Origin: Hymenobacter aerilatus
Lineage (GTDB): Bacteria > Bacteroidota > Bacteroidia > Cytophagales > Hymenobacteraceae
Assembly: GCF_022921095.1 (NCBI RefSeq)
Contig: NZ_CP095053.1
Location: forward strand, 124,001-188,000
DNA length: 64,000 bases
Reading direction: 5' to 3'
Shown: positions 1 through 8,983 of the stretch, in pieces
Layout of the letters: each line of letters begins with the position of its first letter
Numbering within the stretch: the stretch's first letter is position 1
Program-made: the position numbers and the translations under genes
Notes under the pieces: generated by a model
Seen by the model: the letters and a program-made list of their open reading frames with translations, nothing else
Databases searched by the model: none
Told to the model about the DNA's origin: nothing

Positions 1-1
1 G

Positions 2-1006
2 AACTTCACCAACCAGCTGTTTCTGCTGACCGGCAACGAAGCACACCTCACCGAAGCCCTACCTAGCACCGCGCCCGGCCAGCCGGCCACCCTGCGGCAA
101 TTGGTGAAAAAAGAGAAGTTTTATCAAGAAGAAGCCATCTACGAGAAAGCTGGCTTGCAATACGTGGTGCCTGAGTTGCGCGAGGGTAGGGGCGAACTGA
201 CCTTGGCCAAAGAGCAGAAAATTCCGCGCCTGCTGGAGGAAACCGACCTGCGCGGCTCCCTGCACAACCACAGCACCTACTCCGACGGTGCCCATACCCT
301 GCGCCAGATGGCCGAGTGGCTGCGCGACCATCAGTACCAGTACCTCGGCATTTGCGACCACTCGCAGGCAGCGCACTACGCCAATGGCCTCACGCCAGAG
401 CGTGTGCGCCAGCAGCAGCAGGAAATCGACCAGCTGAACCAGGAGCTAGCGCCGTTTCGCATTTTCAAGGGTATTGAGTGCGATATTCTGAGTGATGGGG
501 CGTTGGACTACACACCTGATGTGCTCAACTCCTTCGATTTTGTGGTGGCCTCCGTGCACAGCAACTTGCGCATGGATGAGCGCAAAGCCACCGAGCGGAT
601 GCTGCGCGCCATCGAAAATCCCTACTGCACCATGCTGGGCCACCCCACCGGCCGCCTACTGTTGCGCCGGGAGGGCTACCCACTCGATTTTAAAGCCATT
701 ATCGATGCTTGCGCCAAGCATGGGGTTATCATTGAAATCAACGCTAACCCCTGGCGCCTCGATCTGGACTGGCGCTGGGTGCGCTACGCCCTCGACCAGG
801 GCGTGCGCCTCAGCATCAACCCCGACGCCCACCACACCGATGGCTACGCCGATATGCGCTACGGCGTGCTGATGGGCCGTAAAGGAATGCTGACGCCCGA
901 AATGACTTTCAATGCGCTAGCGGTGGAGGAAGTGGACGCGTATTTTGCGGCGCGGAAGGCCAACATCAAGCCGCCGCTGGAGTACAAAAAATCGTTGTTT
1001 GAGTAA
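2..1006 (+). CDS. polX: DNA polymerase X family protein, C-terminal PHP domain (5' truncated by window)
   Basis: The reading frame is open from base 2, so the N-terminal polymerase part lies outside the window. The visible part is a PHP (polymerase and histidinol phosphatase) domain of the bacterial PolX type, a metal-dependent 3'-5' exonuclease/phosphoesterase used in DNA repair. Metal-ligand motifs are seen in order: HNHSTYSDG, ICDHS, GIECDI, ASVHSN, LGHPTGR, EINANP and NPDAH. The first residues (FLLTGNEAH) resemble the end of the Pol-beta-like thumb domain. The glycosyltransferase gene starts 9 bases after the stop, so they may be co-transcribed. The PHP assignment is firm; the polymerase half is inferred. 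Confidence 0.88.
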   Translation, partial: NFTNQLFLLTGNEAHLTEALPSTAPGQPATLRQLVKKEKFYQEEAIYEKAGLQYVVPELREGRGELTLAKEQKIPRLLEETDLRGSLHNHSTYSDGAHTLRQMAEWLRDHQYQYLGICDHSQAAHYANGLTPERVRQQQQEIDQLNQELAPFRIFKGIECDILSDGALDYTPDVLNSFDFVVASVHSNLRMDERKATERMLRAIENPYCTMLGHPTGRLLLRREGYPLDFKAIIDACAKHGVIIEINANPWRLDLDWRWVRYALDQGVRLSINPDAHHTDGYADMRYGVLMGRKGMLTPEMTFNALAVEEVDAYFAARKANIKPPLEYKKSLFE

Positions 1007-1015
1007 GAAAACTGC

Positions 1016-2080
1016 ATGAAAATCCTGATTCTGCGCTTTTCCTCCATCGGCGATATTGTGCTCACTACCCCCGTGGTGCGCGCCATCCGGCAACAGCTGC
1101 CCGGCGCAGAGGTACACTTCTGCACCAAACCTGCTTACCGGGGGCTGGTCGAGTCGAACCCATACATCAAGAAAGGGCATTACCTGACTGGCTCCCTGCG
1201 CGAATTGGCAGCGGAGCTACGCGCCGAACAGTTCGACTATATCGTTGATTTGCATAATAATCTGCGCACCAGCCTGCTAAAGGTGCAACTGCGCGTGCCC
1301 AGCAGCAGCTTCGACAAGCTAAACTTACGGAAGTGGCTCCTAGTTCGCTTCAAGCTCAACCGCCTACCCCACGTGCACATCGTGGACCGCTACCTGGCTG
1401 CAGCCGCACCCCTGGGTGTGCACAACGACGGCCAGGGCCTAGATTATTTCATTCCCGAAAAAGATGAGGTAGACCTGGCTACAGCTTTGCCCGCGGGTTT
1501 CCAGCGCGGCTACGTAGCCTTTGCTATTGGGGCACAGCACGCCACTAAGCGCCTACCCGTGGAGCGCATTATTGAGCTGTGCGGGAAGTTAGGCCGCCCC
1601 GTAGTACTGCTCGGCGGCCCTGAGGATGAAAGCACTGGCCACGTGGTAGAATTGGCGTTCGAAAAGCAAGCAGCTACCCCCACACCGCCTACCCCGCAGC
1701 TTCCCGATAGCCCTTACTACTTTCCCAAGCCCCCAAGCCCTCAAGCCCCCAAGGCTCTCATTTACAACGCCTGTGGTAAATTCAACCTGCACCAATCGGC
1801 CTCGCTGGTGCGGCAGGCGCAGTTCGTGGTCAGCCACGACACCGGGCTGATGCACATTGCGGCGGCTTTCAAAAAGGAAATTTTTAGTGTGTGGGGCAAC
1901 ACAGTGCCGGCTTTTGGCATGTACCCCTACCGTACCGAGTTTCGGGTGCTGGAGGTGGAAGGGCTAGCGTGCCGACCGTGCTCCAAAATTGGCTTTGCGC
2001 AGTGTCCGCAGGGGCATTTCAAATGCATGCGCGAAATATCCTTCAATTTGAACTTGCCACCTCTTCGAGATGGACGGTAA
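1016..2080 (+). CDS. Glycosyltransferase family 9 (ADP-heptose:LPS heptosyltransferase-like)
   Basis: 354-residue cytoplasmic or membrane-peripheral GT-B glycosyltransferase of the heptosyltransferase family (CAZy GT9), expected to add a sugar to LPS core. Family hallmarks are the N-terminal ILILRFSSIGDIVLTTPV, the mid-protein VVLLGGPEDE and the donor-site region SHDTGLMHIAAA. The acceptor sugar cannot be told from sequence. Between the VVLLGGPEDE segment (about residue 200) and the NACGKFN strand there is a roughly 28-residue Pro/Thr-rich insert (about residues 219-248) encoded by a CAAGCCCC-like repeat; the family normally has a short loop here. The start is the ATG 9 bases after the polX stop. 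Confidence 0.9.
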   Translation: MKILILRFSSIGDIVLTTPVVRAIRQQLPGAEVHFCTKPAYRGLVESNPYIKKGHYLTGSLRELAAELRAEQFDYIVDLHNNLRTSLLKVQLRVPSSSFDKLNLRKWLLVRFKLNRLPHVHIVDRYLAAAAPLGVHNDGQGLDYFIPEKDEVDLATALPAGFQRGYVAFAIGAQHATKRLPVERIIELCGKLGRPVVLLGGPEDESTGHVVELAFEKQAATPTPPTPQLPDSPYYFPKPPSPQAPKALIYNACGKFNLHQSASLVRQAQFVVSHDTGLMHIAAAFKKEIFSVWGNTVPAFGMYPYRTEFRVLEVEGLACRPCSKIGFAQCPQGHFKCMREISFNLNLPPLRDGR

Positions 2081-2197
2081 GAGAGGAGTTGCTATAGAAA
2101 AGAAATGAATAGAATTTCGGCCTAATATTCGCTATGGTCTCTAATGCCTTAGTCAGGTTAAAATTCTATTTCCTCCTTTCTCCATTTACATTATTTT

Positions 2198-2854
2198 ATG
2201 CGAATTTGTACTCTCTGCATGTGGGTGCTTTGTGCTGTTGCATTGACTGTAACTTCTTGCGGTCCACAAATTTATATGGCAAATGATTTTCGTGCGTATT
2301 CTCCCAAGCACAAAGTAGTGGCCATTCTACCAGCAGCTGTTTCTATGCAGCTTCGTCCTAACCAAGCCCGTAACATGACTCCTGAACAGCTGCACGATAT
2401 GGAGCGGCAGAGTGGAGTAGATTACCAAGAGAAAATTTATGCGTGGCTGCTGCGCCGTAGCCAGCAGCGCGGCTACACGGTGGCTTTCCAGGATGTAGCG
2501 CAAACCAACGCCTTGCTACGTCAAAACAACTTAACCTATGCCGACCTGCGTACTCGGGCGCCACAGGAAATTGCGCAGCTTTTGGGTGTAGACGCCGTAC
2601 TGAGCACCAGCGTACGTACCTCGAAACCCATGAGCGACGGCGCCGCCGTGGCCGTAGGCCTTCTGGTAGGTGCCTGGGGTGCCACCAACCAAGCCAACAT
2701 CACTGTAAATATTCACGAGCACGATGCAGGTAAATTGCTGTGGAAATATGATTACCTGGCTTCCGGATCAGTTTCCAGCTCCACCGAAAACGTAGTAGAT
2801 GCGCTGATGCGGAACGCCTCCAAGAAATTTCCTTACACTCCTGTAAAATCGTAG
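2198..2854 (+). CDS. Putative lipoprotein, GNA1162/DUF799-like
   Basis: 218-residue predicted lipoprotein. The N-terminus is a signal peptide with lipobox VTSC (Cys21). The body contains a KVVAILPAAVSM segment and a later region ending in a Gly/Ala stretch (AAVAVGLLVGAWGA) before ITVNIHEHDAGKLLWKYDY. This pattern of a 'YSPKHKVVAILP' strand followed by a short hydrophobic segment and a final beta domain resembles envelope lipoproteins of the GNA1162/DUF799 type, but the match is by eye. The gene stands alone, preceded by about 115 AT-rich bases and followed by a perfect palindromic terminator shared with convergent serS. Confidence 0.7.
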   Translation: MRICTLCMWVLCAVALTVTSCGPQIYMANDFRAYSPKHKVVAILPAAVSMQLRPNQARNMTPEQLHDMERQSGVDYQEKIYAWLLRRSQQRGYTVAFQDVAQTNALLRQNNLTYADLRTRAPQEIAQLLGVDAVLSTSVRTSKPMSDGAAVAVGLLVGAWGATNQANITVNIHEHDAGKLLWKYDYLASGSVSSSTENVVDALMRNASKKFPYTPVKS

Positions 2855-2880
2855 TAACCTACTTCGTAGCCTGACGCAAA

Positions 2881-2930
2881 GCATAAATAAAGGGCCGTTA
2901 CGCTATAGCGTAACGGCCCTTTATTTATGC
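2881..2930. terminator. Perfect 50-bp palindrome, bidirectional terminator
   Basis: The 50 bases are identical to their own reverse complement, with a central TATA loop, GC-rich inner stem (GGGCCGTTACGC) and A/T-rich ends that give a U-tract on either strand. It lies between the convergent lipoprotein gene and serS, so it can terminate both. Confidence 0.9.
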
Positions 2931-2946
2931 TGATTATGCTGAAATA

Positions 2947-4221
2947 TTACCCAATCTGGCTAAACCCGCAGTACGAGTGTAGCACCTCCGGCAACTGGAT
3001 ACCATCTGCCGTCTGGTTGTTCTCTAGCAGGGCCGCCACAATGCGGGGTAGGGCCAGCGCAGAGCCATTGAGCGTGTGCAACAGCTGCGTTTTGCCACCC
3101 TCGGCACGGTAGCGTAGCTTAAGGCGGTTGGCCTGGTAGGTTTCAAAGTTGGAAGCCGAACTCACCTCCAGCCACCGCTGCTGGGCAGCGCTCCATACTT
3201 CTAAATCGTAAGTGAGGGCGGAGGTGAAGCCCATGTCGCCGCCACAGAGGCGCAGCACGCGGTAGGGGAGTTGCAGCTTTTGCAACAGGCCTTCGATGTG
3301 CGCTACCATCTGATCCAGGGTAGCGTAGCTTTCCTCGGGCTGCGTGATCTGCACAATCTCTACCTTATCGAACTGGTGCAGACGGTTGAGGCCGCGCACA
3401 TCGGCGCCCCAGCTGCCAGCCTCGCGGCGGAAGCAGGGCGTGTAGGCGGTATTACGGATGGGCAGCTTTTCCGTCGGGATAATCTCGTCGCGGTAGAGGT
3501 TGGTGATAGGCACCTCCGAGGTAGGAATCAGGTAGAGATTATCCTGGGCGTCGTGGTACATCTGGCCTTCCTTATCGGGCAATTGGCCGGTACCGTAGCC
3601 CGAGGCCTCGTTCACCAAAATCGGGGGCTGCATCTCGGTGTAACCAGCGGCGCGGGCTTCGTCGAGGAAGAAATTGATGAGCGCCCGCTGCAACCGGGCA
3701 CCTTTGTCTTTATACACCGGGAAGCCCGCGCCGGTGATTTTCACCCCGAGCTCAAAATCGATGATGTCGTATTTCTTGATCAGCTCCCAGTGGGGTAGGG
3801 CGTCGGCAGGCAGTGTGGGCTTGTCGCCTACTTCGCGCACCACCTCATTGTCTTGGGCCGAGCGGCCTTCGGGCACGCTGCTGTGCGGCAGGTTGGGCAA
3901 CTTCCACAGTGTTTGCTGCAAGGCCTGTTCCACCTGGGTCAGCTCGTCGGCGTGCTGCTTGGTTTGCTGCTTAAGCGTGGCCGTGCGGGCTTTCAGCTCC
4001 TCCGCTTCGGCCTTGTTGCCGGCCTTCATGAGGCCTCCAATCTGGCGGGCCAATTCATTGGCCTCGGCCTGAGCCGAGTCGTGCTCAGTCTGGAGCTGAC
4101 GGCGGCGCTGGTCGAGGTCGAGCACGGCTTGCACATCGGCTTCGGCGGTTTTGTAATGCTTTTTGGCGAGGGCGGCCAGCGCCTCGGCGGTGTGCTCGCG
4201 CAGGACGGAAACTTGCAACAT
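2947..4221 (-). CDS. serS: Seryl-tRNA synthetase
   Basis: Class II aminoacyl-tRNA synthetase that charges tRNA-Ser. At 424 residues it has normal length. Residues 1-110 form the antiparallel coiled-coil arm that contacts the long variable arm of the tRNA (Gln/Glu/Ala-rich heptads). The catalytic core shows motif 2 (RNTAYTPCFRREAGSWG) and motif 3 (ALPRIVAALLENNQ), and LIPTSEVPITN is typical of SerRS. The start chosen is the ATG at 4221 (MLQVSVLRE), the canonical SerRS beginning; an upstream in-frame ATG would add 11 residues that overlap the promoter region. A TAnnTTTG element on the minus strand lies about 30 bases upstream. Confidence 0.97.
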   Translation of the reverse strand: MLQVSVLREHTAEALAALAKKHYKTAEADVQAVLDLDQRRRQLQTEHDSAQAEANELARQIGGLMKAGNKAEAEELKARTATLKQQTKQHADELTQVEQALQQTLWKLPNLPHSSVPEGRSAQDNEVVREVGDKPTLPADALPHWELIKKYDIIDFELGVKITGAGFPVYKDKGARLQRALINFFLDEARAAGYTEMQPPILVNEASGYGTGQLPDKEGQMYHDAQDNLYLIPTSEVPITNLYRDEIIPTEKLPIRNTAYTPCFRREAGSWGADVRGLNRLHQFDKVEIVQITQPEESYATLDQMVAHIEGLLQKLQLPYRVLRLCGGDMGFTSALTYDLEVWSAAQQRWLEVSSASNFETYQANRLKLRYRAEGGKTQLLHTLNGSALALPRIVAALLENNQTADGIQLPEVLHSYCGFSQIG

Positions 4222-4251
4222 AAGACAGAGATAACGCGAAATGGGAGAAAG

Positions 4252-4259
4252 CAAAAGTA
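4252..4259 (-). promoter_or_regulatory. Candidate -7 promoter element of serS
   Basis: Reads TACTTTTG on the minus strand, an exact match to the Bacteroidota -7 consensus TAnnTTTG, about 30 bases upstream of the serS ATG. No clear TTG is seen at the expected -33 distance. Confidence 0.5.
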
Positions 4260-4595
4260 CGCAGCCGGAACGGAAGCTGTGCGCCTGGCGTTAGACAAGC
4301 ACTACCGCTAATAGCCCGGATAGCGTGGAATTTCTAAAAATCCATGTATCTCATTTGGCAAAGTGCGCGTATTACTCTAACATTGCGTTAACAAGCCGGC
4401 CGCTGTTGCCGGGCCTACAGGTAGTTTGTACTGTTGTGAGGCCCACGCCGATTTTCCAGCGCCTCCCCAGTACTCCATTCTTTCTTCGTCTGATTTCGCG
4501 TTTTGCGCCGCCCGGCGGTTGCCTTCGTTGCCCAGCGTAGCTTATGCAGCCGCGTGTTTGGTCCCGGGCCCGCCCTTTCGCCCCTACTACTTATT
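4260..4595 (+). other. Intergenic region and probable long leader of rho
   Basis: About 340 bases between the divergent serS and rho start codons. There is no open frame with coding character and no clear TAnnTTTG element for rho. The segment from about 4440 to 4595 is pyrimidine-rich (many CC, CTTC and TTTC runs) and would be an unstructured C-rich leader, the kind of sequence Rho binds. Autoregulation of rho by its own leader is known in other bacteria; its occurrence here is inference. Confidence 0.35.
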
Positions 4596-6722
4596 ATGTA
4601 CACTATTGACGAGTTGAAGAACCGTCTGCTGTCCGAGCTAAAGGAAGTTGCAGAAGAGCTTAAGGTTGGTAACTTCCGCAGACTCAGCAAACAGGATCTG
4701 ATTTACAAGATTCTTGATCAACAGGCTATTTTGCCTGCCGATCAATTGCCTCAAAAAAATACAACTCCTGCCCCAGTAGAGGCGACAGATGCCCCAGCTG
4801 CGCCGCGTGCCAATGGCCGTGCTACGCGCACTGCTGCTCCACGTCGTGGTGCTACTAGGGCAGCAGCTCCAGCGGCCAGCGCTTCAGAAGTAGCCGTAGC
4901 TGAAGCTCCCGCTCCTGTAGCCGAAGTTGCCTCAGCTCCTACACCAGAAGCTATAGCACCTGCCCCTGCGCAAGAACCGGAAGTACTTCCTACTCCCGCT
5001 GCAGAAGCTCCTGCGGAGGTGGCTACTGGCAACGACCGACCCATTAAGCTTTACCAGCGACCTGAGCGCCGCGCCCGCAATGGGCAAAGCAGCCGTGACA
5101 ATACTCTGGAAACGGCTGTAGCTGCTAGCGATGTGGCAGTGGCCGACGAGTCGGTGACGGCAGAAGAAGCCGCTGCTCCTGCTGCTATTCTGCGCGACCA
5201 ACCCACGGCCTTTGTGCGCGAAGGTAGAGAGCCACGCCCTGAGCGCGACCAGAACCGCGACGGTCGCGATAATCGGGAAAACCGGGAAGGCCAGCGCAAC
5301 GATGCCCCCCGCGACTACCGCTCCAACGACCGACCTCAGCGCAACGACGCCCCGCGTACCGACGGCCGCGAACTACGCCCCGAGCGTGACCAGAACCGGG
5401 AGGGTAGGGAAAATCGGGAAGGTCAACGCAACGACGCACACCGCGACAACCGCGAGCCGCGCCCTGACCGCGACCAAAACCGCGCCGAGCGCGACCAGCG
5501 CCGCGAGGAGCGGTTTGCCGCTCGTGAGCAGCAGCGCCAGCAACGCCGCGAAGAGCAACAACAGAACCCACGTCAGCAGCAACCCGCCCCTGCTCGCAAC
5601 GATTTGGATATTACTATCCAGAGCGAAGGCACGCTGGAGATGATGCCCGATGGTGGCTACGGTTTCCTCCGCTCGCCGTTCTACAACTACCTGGCCTCGC
5701 CCGACGATATCTACGTGGCGCCCCAGCAAGTGAAGCAGTTTGCTCTGAAGGCCGGCGACACAGTAAAATGCAGCATCCGGCCACCCCGCGAAGGCGAGAA
5801 ATACTTTGCTCTGGTAGGGGTAGAGAGCGTAAACGGCCGCTCCCTGGAGGAAGCCCGCGACCGGATACCGTTCAACAACCTCACGCCCCTGTTTGCGGAG
5901 GAGCGCCTCAAGCTGACTACCAAGCCCGGTCAGTACAGCACGCGTATTCTGGATTTGTTTGCCCCCATTGGCAAGGGCCAGCGTGGGTTGATTGTGGCCC
6001 AACCTAAAACCGGTAAAACGGTGCTGTTGCAGGAAATCGCAAACTCCATTTCCGAAAACCACCCCGAGGTCTACCTTATTATTCTATTGATTGACGAGCG
6101 CCCGGAGGAGGTAACAGACATGGCCCGCTCGGTGAAGGCCGAAGTGCTTAGCTCTACCTTCGACGAGACGGCCGACCGCCACGTGAAGATTGCCAGCATT
6201 GCGCTGGAAAAGGCCAAACGCCTGGTAGAGTGCGGCCACGATGTGGTGATTCTGCTAGACTCGATTACGCGTCTGGCGCGTGCGTATAACACGGTGCAAC
6301 CTGCTTCAGGCAAGATCTTGTCGGGTGGTGTGGATGCCAACGCGCTGCACAAGCCCAAGCGCTTCTTCGGTGCGGCCCGCAACGTGGAAAACGGCGGCTC
6401 GCTCACCATCATCGCTACGGCTCTGATCGAAACTGGCTCCAAGATGGACGAGGTAATCTTCGAGGAGTTTAAAGGAACCGGCAACATGGAATTGCAGCTG
6501 GACCGCAAGCTTGCCAACAAGCGCATCTTCCCGGCCATTGATGTGCCGGCTTCCGGCACCCGCCGCGAAGACTTGCTGATGAGCAAGGAAGAGTTGAACC
6601 GCATCTGGGTGCTGCGCAAGTTCATGTCCGACATGACGGCCTCTGAAGCCATGGAGTTCCTGAAGGACCGCATGAAAGGCACCAAGGACAACGATGAGTT
6701 CTTGATTTCGATGAACGGCTAA
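4596..6722 (+). CDS. rho: Transcription termination factor Rho with long disordered insert
   Basis: Hexameric RNA-dependent ATPase/helicase that terminates transcription. The protein has 708 residues against about 420 in E. coli. Order: Rho_N domain (residues 1-45, [20 protein letters not shown]); a low-complexity linker (about 50-333), first Ala/Pro/Glu-rich, then Arg/Asn/Asp/Glu-rich with near-repeats of ERDQNR and NREGQRNDA; cold-shock-type RNA-binding domain from about 335 (DGGYGFLRS); ATPase domain with Walker A PKTGKT (Lys474), [13 protein letters not shown] and [11 protein letters not shown]. The start is the ATG at 4596, because the in-frame extension to 4503 has no Rho-like sequence. 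A strong hairpin terminator follows 18 bases after the stop. Confidence 0.97.
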   Translation: MYTIDELKNRLLSELKEVAEELKVGNFRRLSKQDLIYKILDQQAILPADQLPQKNTTPAPVEATDAPAAPRANGRATRTAAPRRGATRAAAPAASASEVAVAEAPAPVAEVASAPTPEAIAPAPAQEPEVLPTPAAEAPAEVATGNDRPIKLYQRPERRARNGQSSRDNTLETAVAASDVAVADESVTAEEAAAPAAILRDQPTAFVREGREPRPERDQNRDGRDNRENREGQRNDAPRDYRSNDRPQRNDAPRTDGRELRPERDQNREGRENREGQRNDAHRDNREPRPDRDQNRAERDQRREERFAAREQQRQQRREEQQQNPRQQQPAPARNDLDITIQSEGTLEMMPDGGYGFLRSPFYNYLASPDDIYVAPQQVKQFALKAGDTVKCSIRPPREGEKYFALVGVESVNGRSLEEARDRIPFNNLTPLFAEERLKLTTKPGQYSTRILDLFAPIGKGQRGLIVAQPKTGKTVLLQEIANSISENHPEVYLIILLIDERPEEVTDMARSVKAEVLSSTFDETADRHVKIASIALEKAKRLVECGHDVVILLDSITRLARAYNTVQPASGKILSGGVDANALHKPKRFFGAARNVENGGSLTIIATALIETGSKMDEVIFEEFKGTGNMELQLDRKLANKRIFPAIDVPASGTRREDLLMSKEELNRIWVLRKFMSDMTASEAMEFLKDRMKGTKDNDEFLISMNG

Positions 6723-6740
6723 ACGGAAGTTCAAGAGTAA

Positions 6741-6775
6741 AAAAGCCCGCTTCGCACTGCGCGAAGCGGGCTTTT
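6741..6775. terminator. Rho-independent terminator after rho
   Basis: 15-bp perfect stem (AAAAGCCCGCTTCGC and its complement) with a 5-base loop and terminal T-run. It lies between rho and a convergent gene and can serve both strands. Confidence 0.92.
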
Positions 6776-6793
6776 TGCTTGGTATAAAGCCGA

Positions 6794-7522
6794 CTACGGT
6801 TGCCGCTTATCGAGAGCTTGCTCTAATACAAAGGAAATTCGCGTGCCGTCGTAGAAGCGGTAGTGCATTTCGGTGAAGCCATATTGCGGATGAAAATAGA
6901 AATCGAGGTAGCTCTTGCCCAGTTTGCTGTGCTCACCAACGGCATGGATTAGCCAGCAATCGGGTAGGGTTAGTGAACCGTACTGGCGAGTTGCTTGCCT
7001 ATCAACCTGGTAGGTGGGCGTAACCTTTCCCTTAAATGCTCCCCAGCCCATCATAATGTATAATGGGTTTTCTTGCCAGCCGCCTCCTGCCTGTAACGAC
7101 GCGGGTTTAACCTGTGGGAATGGCGCCACTTCGGTGTAGGCATACTGATTACCGCGGATAGGATGCATCCAGATTTCCTGTCTATTCTCGATAGCGCCGG
7201 TAGTCTCCTGGTTGTGCCACCAATATTTTTCTGGTTTGTCTAATCGTTTAGTTTTTGGATTTGGGTAGGCTAGAAACGTCAACGAATCTTGCGTGGTGTA
7301 GGTATAGCGGACCTGAAAGCCAGTTTGTCGTTTGGGTTGTCCTACCCAGGGCTGCCCCAAAGGTTGAAATGTGATGCGTTCCTGGCTCAGCGTGTCGCCG
7401 GTGGGGCTGACGAAAACGGCGTGGTAGTGATAGGTGCGATTGGCATTGAAAATAACGAGGCTATCGGGTAGGGGCTGGCGTGCCGGCAGCAAGCTAGCTA
7501 GTGAAAGGAAAACCGGTAGCAT
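6794..7522 (-). CDS. Secreted protein of unknown function
   Basis: 242 residues with a short cleavable signal peptide (MLPVFLSLASLLPARQ). No family recognised. The rest is rich in aromatic residues and beta-type alternation (YHYHAVF, FQVRYTYTT, GKSYLDFYFHPQYGFTEMHYRFYDG), suggesting a periplasmic beta-sandwich or lipocalin-like fold. There is no lipobox. It is convergent with rho and divergent from the DsbA-like gene, with start codons about 80 bases apart. Function is not assigned. Confidence 0.7.
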   Translation of the reverse strand: MLPVFLSLASLLPARQPLPDSLVIFNANRTYHYHAVFVSPTGDTLSQERITFQPLGQPWVGQPKRQTGFQVRYTYTTQDSLTFLAYPNPKTKRLDKPEKYWWHNQETTGAIENRQEIWMHPIRGNQYAYTEVAPFPQVKPASLQAGGGWQENPLYIMMGWGAFKGKVTPTYQVDRQATRQYGSLTLPDCWLIHAVGEHSKLGKSYLDFYFHPQYGFTEMHYRFYDGTRISFVLEQALDKRQP

Positions 7523-7591
7523 CAGAATAGATTGAATAAGAGAAAAGTAGCTAAACTACTTCGAACCAAAGTAGGCATAATATTCAGCTCT

Positions 7592-7599
7592 TACCTTTG
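7592..7599 (+). promoter_or_regulatory. Candidate -7 promoter element (near-leaderless start)
   Basis: TACCTTTG, an exact match to TAnnTTTG, ends only 4 bases before the ATG at 7604. With the usual spacing the transcript would begin at or next to the start codon. No good TTG is seen about 20 bases upstream. Confidence 0.5.
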
Positions 7600-7603
7600 C
7601 CTC

Positions 7604-8266
7604 ATGGAACAGACTGCCGACCGCCCCGAAATTCTCTACCTCTTCGACCCGTTGTGTGGCTGGTGCTACGGCATGAGCCCCGTAATCCGGCAGGCGCAAC
7701 AGGCGTTTGCGGGCCGCATAGATGTATCAGTGCTGTGCGGTGGTATGCTGACGGGTGCCGATGCAGCCTCCATCGGCGAGAGCTGGGACTTTTTGAGTGG
7801 CGGTGCCGCGCAGGTGGGCGAAGTTACGGGGGCGGAGTTTGGAGCTGCCTACCATACGGTGGGCGAGGAAGGCGCACTGCGGCTTGACTCGGAGCCACCG
7901 AGCCGCGCCATTGTCGTATTCCGCCAGCTCGATGGTGGCCAGCAGCGCACCATCCAGTTTGCCCACGATGTGCAAACGGCCTTGTTTCGCGACGGACAGG
8001 ACCTGAACGAGCTGGCTACTTATCTGCCTTTGTTGCAGCCGTACGGCGTAGATGCGGCTGCTTTTCAGCGCCTATGGAGCGCTCCGGAAACTGCTGCGCT
8101 CGTGCAGCAGGAGTTCACGACGGTTGGTCGGCTCAACCTGGAGGGCCTGCCCACCACCGTACTACGCGTAGGCAACGACGGCTATATAGTGGCCAAGGGC
8201 TACCAGCCTTATACCGTGTTTGCGGCCGGGCTGGAGCAGGCATTAGCTGAGAAAGCAGGAGGGTAG
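7604..8266 (+). CDS. DsbA family protein (FrnE-like thioredoxin fold)
   Basis: 220-residue protein of the DsbA superfamily. It opens with LYLFDPLCGWCYGMSP, carrying a CGWC redox motif next to the first beta strand, then the long helical insertion typical of DsbA/FrnE proteins, and the cis-Pro region NLEGLPTTVL near the C-terminus. There is no signal peptide when translation starts at 7604, so a cytoplasmic thiol oxidoreductase or isomerase role is more likely than periplasmic disulfide formation. The start at 7604 is preferred because a promoter-like TACCTTTG lies just upstream; a longer frame from 7532 would run through it. Confidence 0.85.
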   Translation: MEQTADRPEILYLFDPLCGWCYGMSPVIRQAQQAFAGRIDVSVLCGGMLTGADAASIGESWDFLSGGAAQVGEVTGAEFGAAYHTVGEEGALRLDSEPPSRAIVVFRQLDGGQQRTIQFAHDVQTALFRDGQDLNELATYLPLLQPYGVDAAAFQRLWSAPETAALVQQEFTTVGRLNLEGLPTTVLRVGNDGYIVAKGYQPYTVFAAGLEQALAEKAGG

Positions 8267-8278
8267 GAAAAACACTCC

Positions 8279-8917
8279 CTAGCTCCCAAAGCCACCTAAC
8301 TGCACCACTTGCTTGGTAAGGGGCGAATAGGCAATACGGCGTCGGTCTTCTTTGCCCACCAGATATTGAAAACCGATGGTATCGGCGCGGCGCTGCATAT
8401 CGGCCCACGTGTTGCGGTCGAGGGGGCTGCCAGCAGGCAAAGGAGCCGCAGAGGGTAGGGCGGGTTGATGAAAATTCTTGTCTTCAAAGAACTCGTCCAT
8501 GCGGCGGCGTACGTAGGCCTCGCGGGCGGTGGGGGTAGGGCGCGAGGTACCAGCCATGTCGTAAACCATGGCTGCCTCTAGGTCAGCGGCCGACAGCATT
8601 TCGTGGAAAATAACCTGCCCGGTGTGGGCGATGATAGTGAAATCGATCTGCCCATCCAATACATTCTGGCCGCGCAGTACCAACCTGAATACATCGGGCA
8701 TGCCGGGGGTAGAAAACTCGTGCCGCTTCTGCACCACCTTCAGCGTATCCGACTGGGCCGAGACGCTGCCGGCGCGGCTAGTATCGGGTGCTTCCAGTGG
8801 CATATCGTTGACGGCTGTAGTGTCGGCAGCGAGGGGAGAAGTGCCCGCATATTGACTACTCTGCTGATAGCAGGCACTCGTAAGAAGCAGGCAGGAAAGA
8901 GCAACGAAATAGCGCAT
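8279..8917 (-). CDS. Putative lipoprotein
   Basis: 212 residues with a type II signal peptide (lipobox LTSAC, Cys16), then a Ser/Thr/Ala-rich spacer to about residue 60, and a compact domain beginning EFSTPGMPDVFRLVLRGQNVLDGQIDFTI. No family recognised. It converges on the DsbA-like gene with only 12 bases between stops and is followed upstream by the UbiA cluster on the same strand. It is probably an outer-membrane or periplasm-facing lipoprotein; function not assigned. Confidence 0.7.
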   Translation of the reverse strand: MRYFVALSCLLLTSACYQQSSQYAGTSPLAADTTAVNDMPLEAPDTSRAGSVSAQSDTLKVVQKRHEFSTPGMPDVFRLVLRGQNVLDGQIDFTIIAHTGQVIFHEMLSAADLEAAMVYDMAGTSRPTPTAREAYVRRRMDEFFEDKNFHQPALPSAAPLPAGSPLDRNTWADMQRRADTIGFQYLVGKEDRRRIAYSPLTKQVVQLGGFGS

Positions 8918-8983
8918 ACCGTGGAGGGGAAATAAATTACTAACTAATACGGCAAGGACTTGACTGTCGTTTTCGGCTGCCCG

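Noticed and set aside
5373..6062. 229-codon minus-strand open frame inside rho
   Set aside because: Shadow of the rho coding frame; overlaps the conserved ATPase domain.
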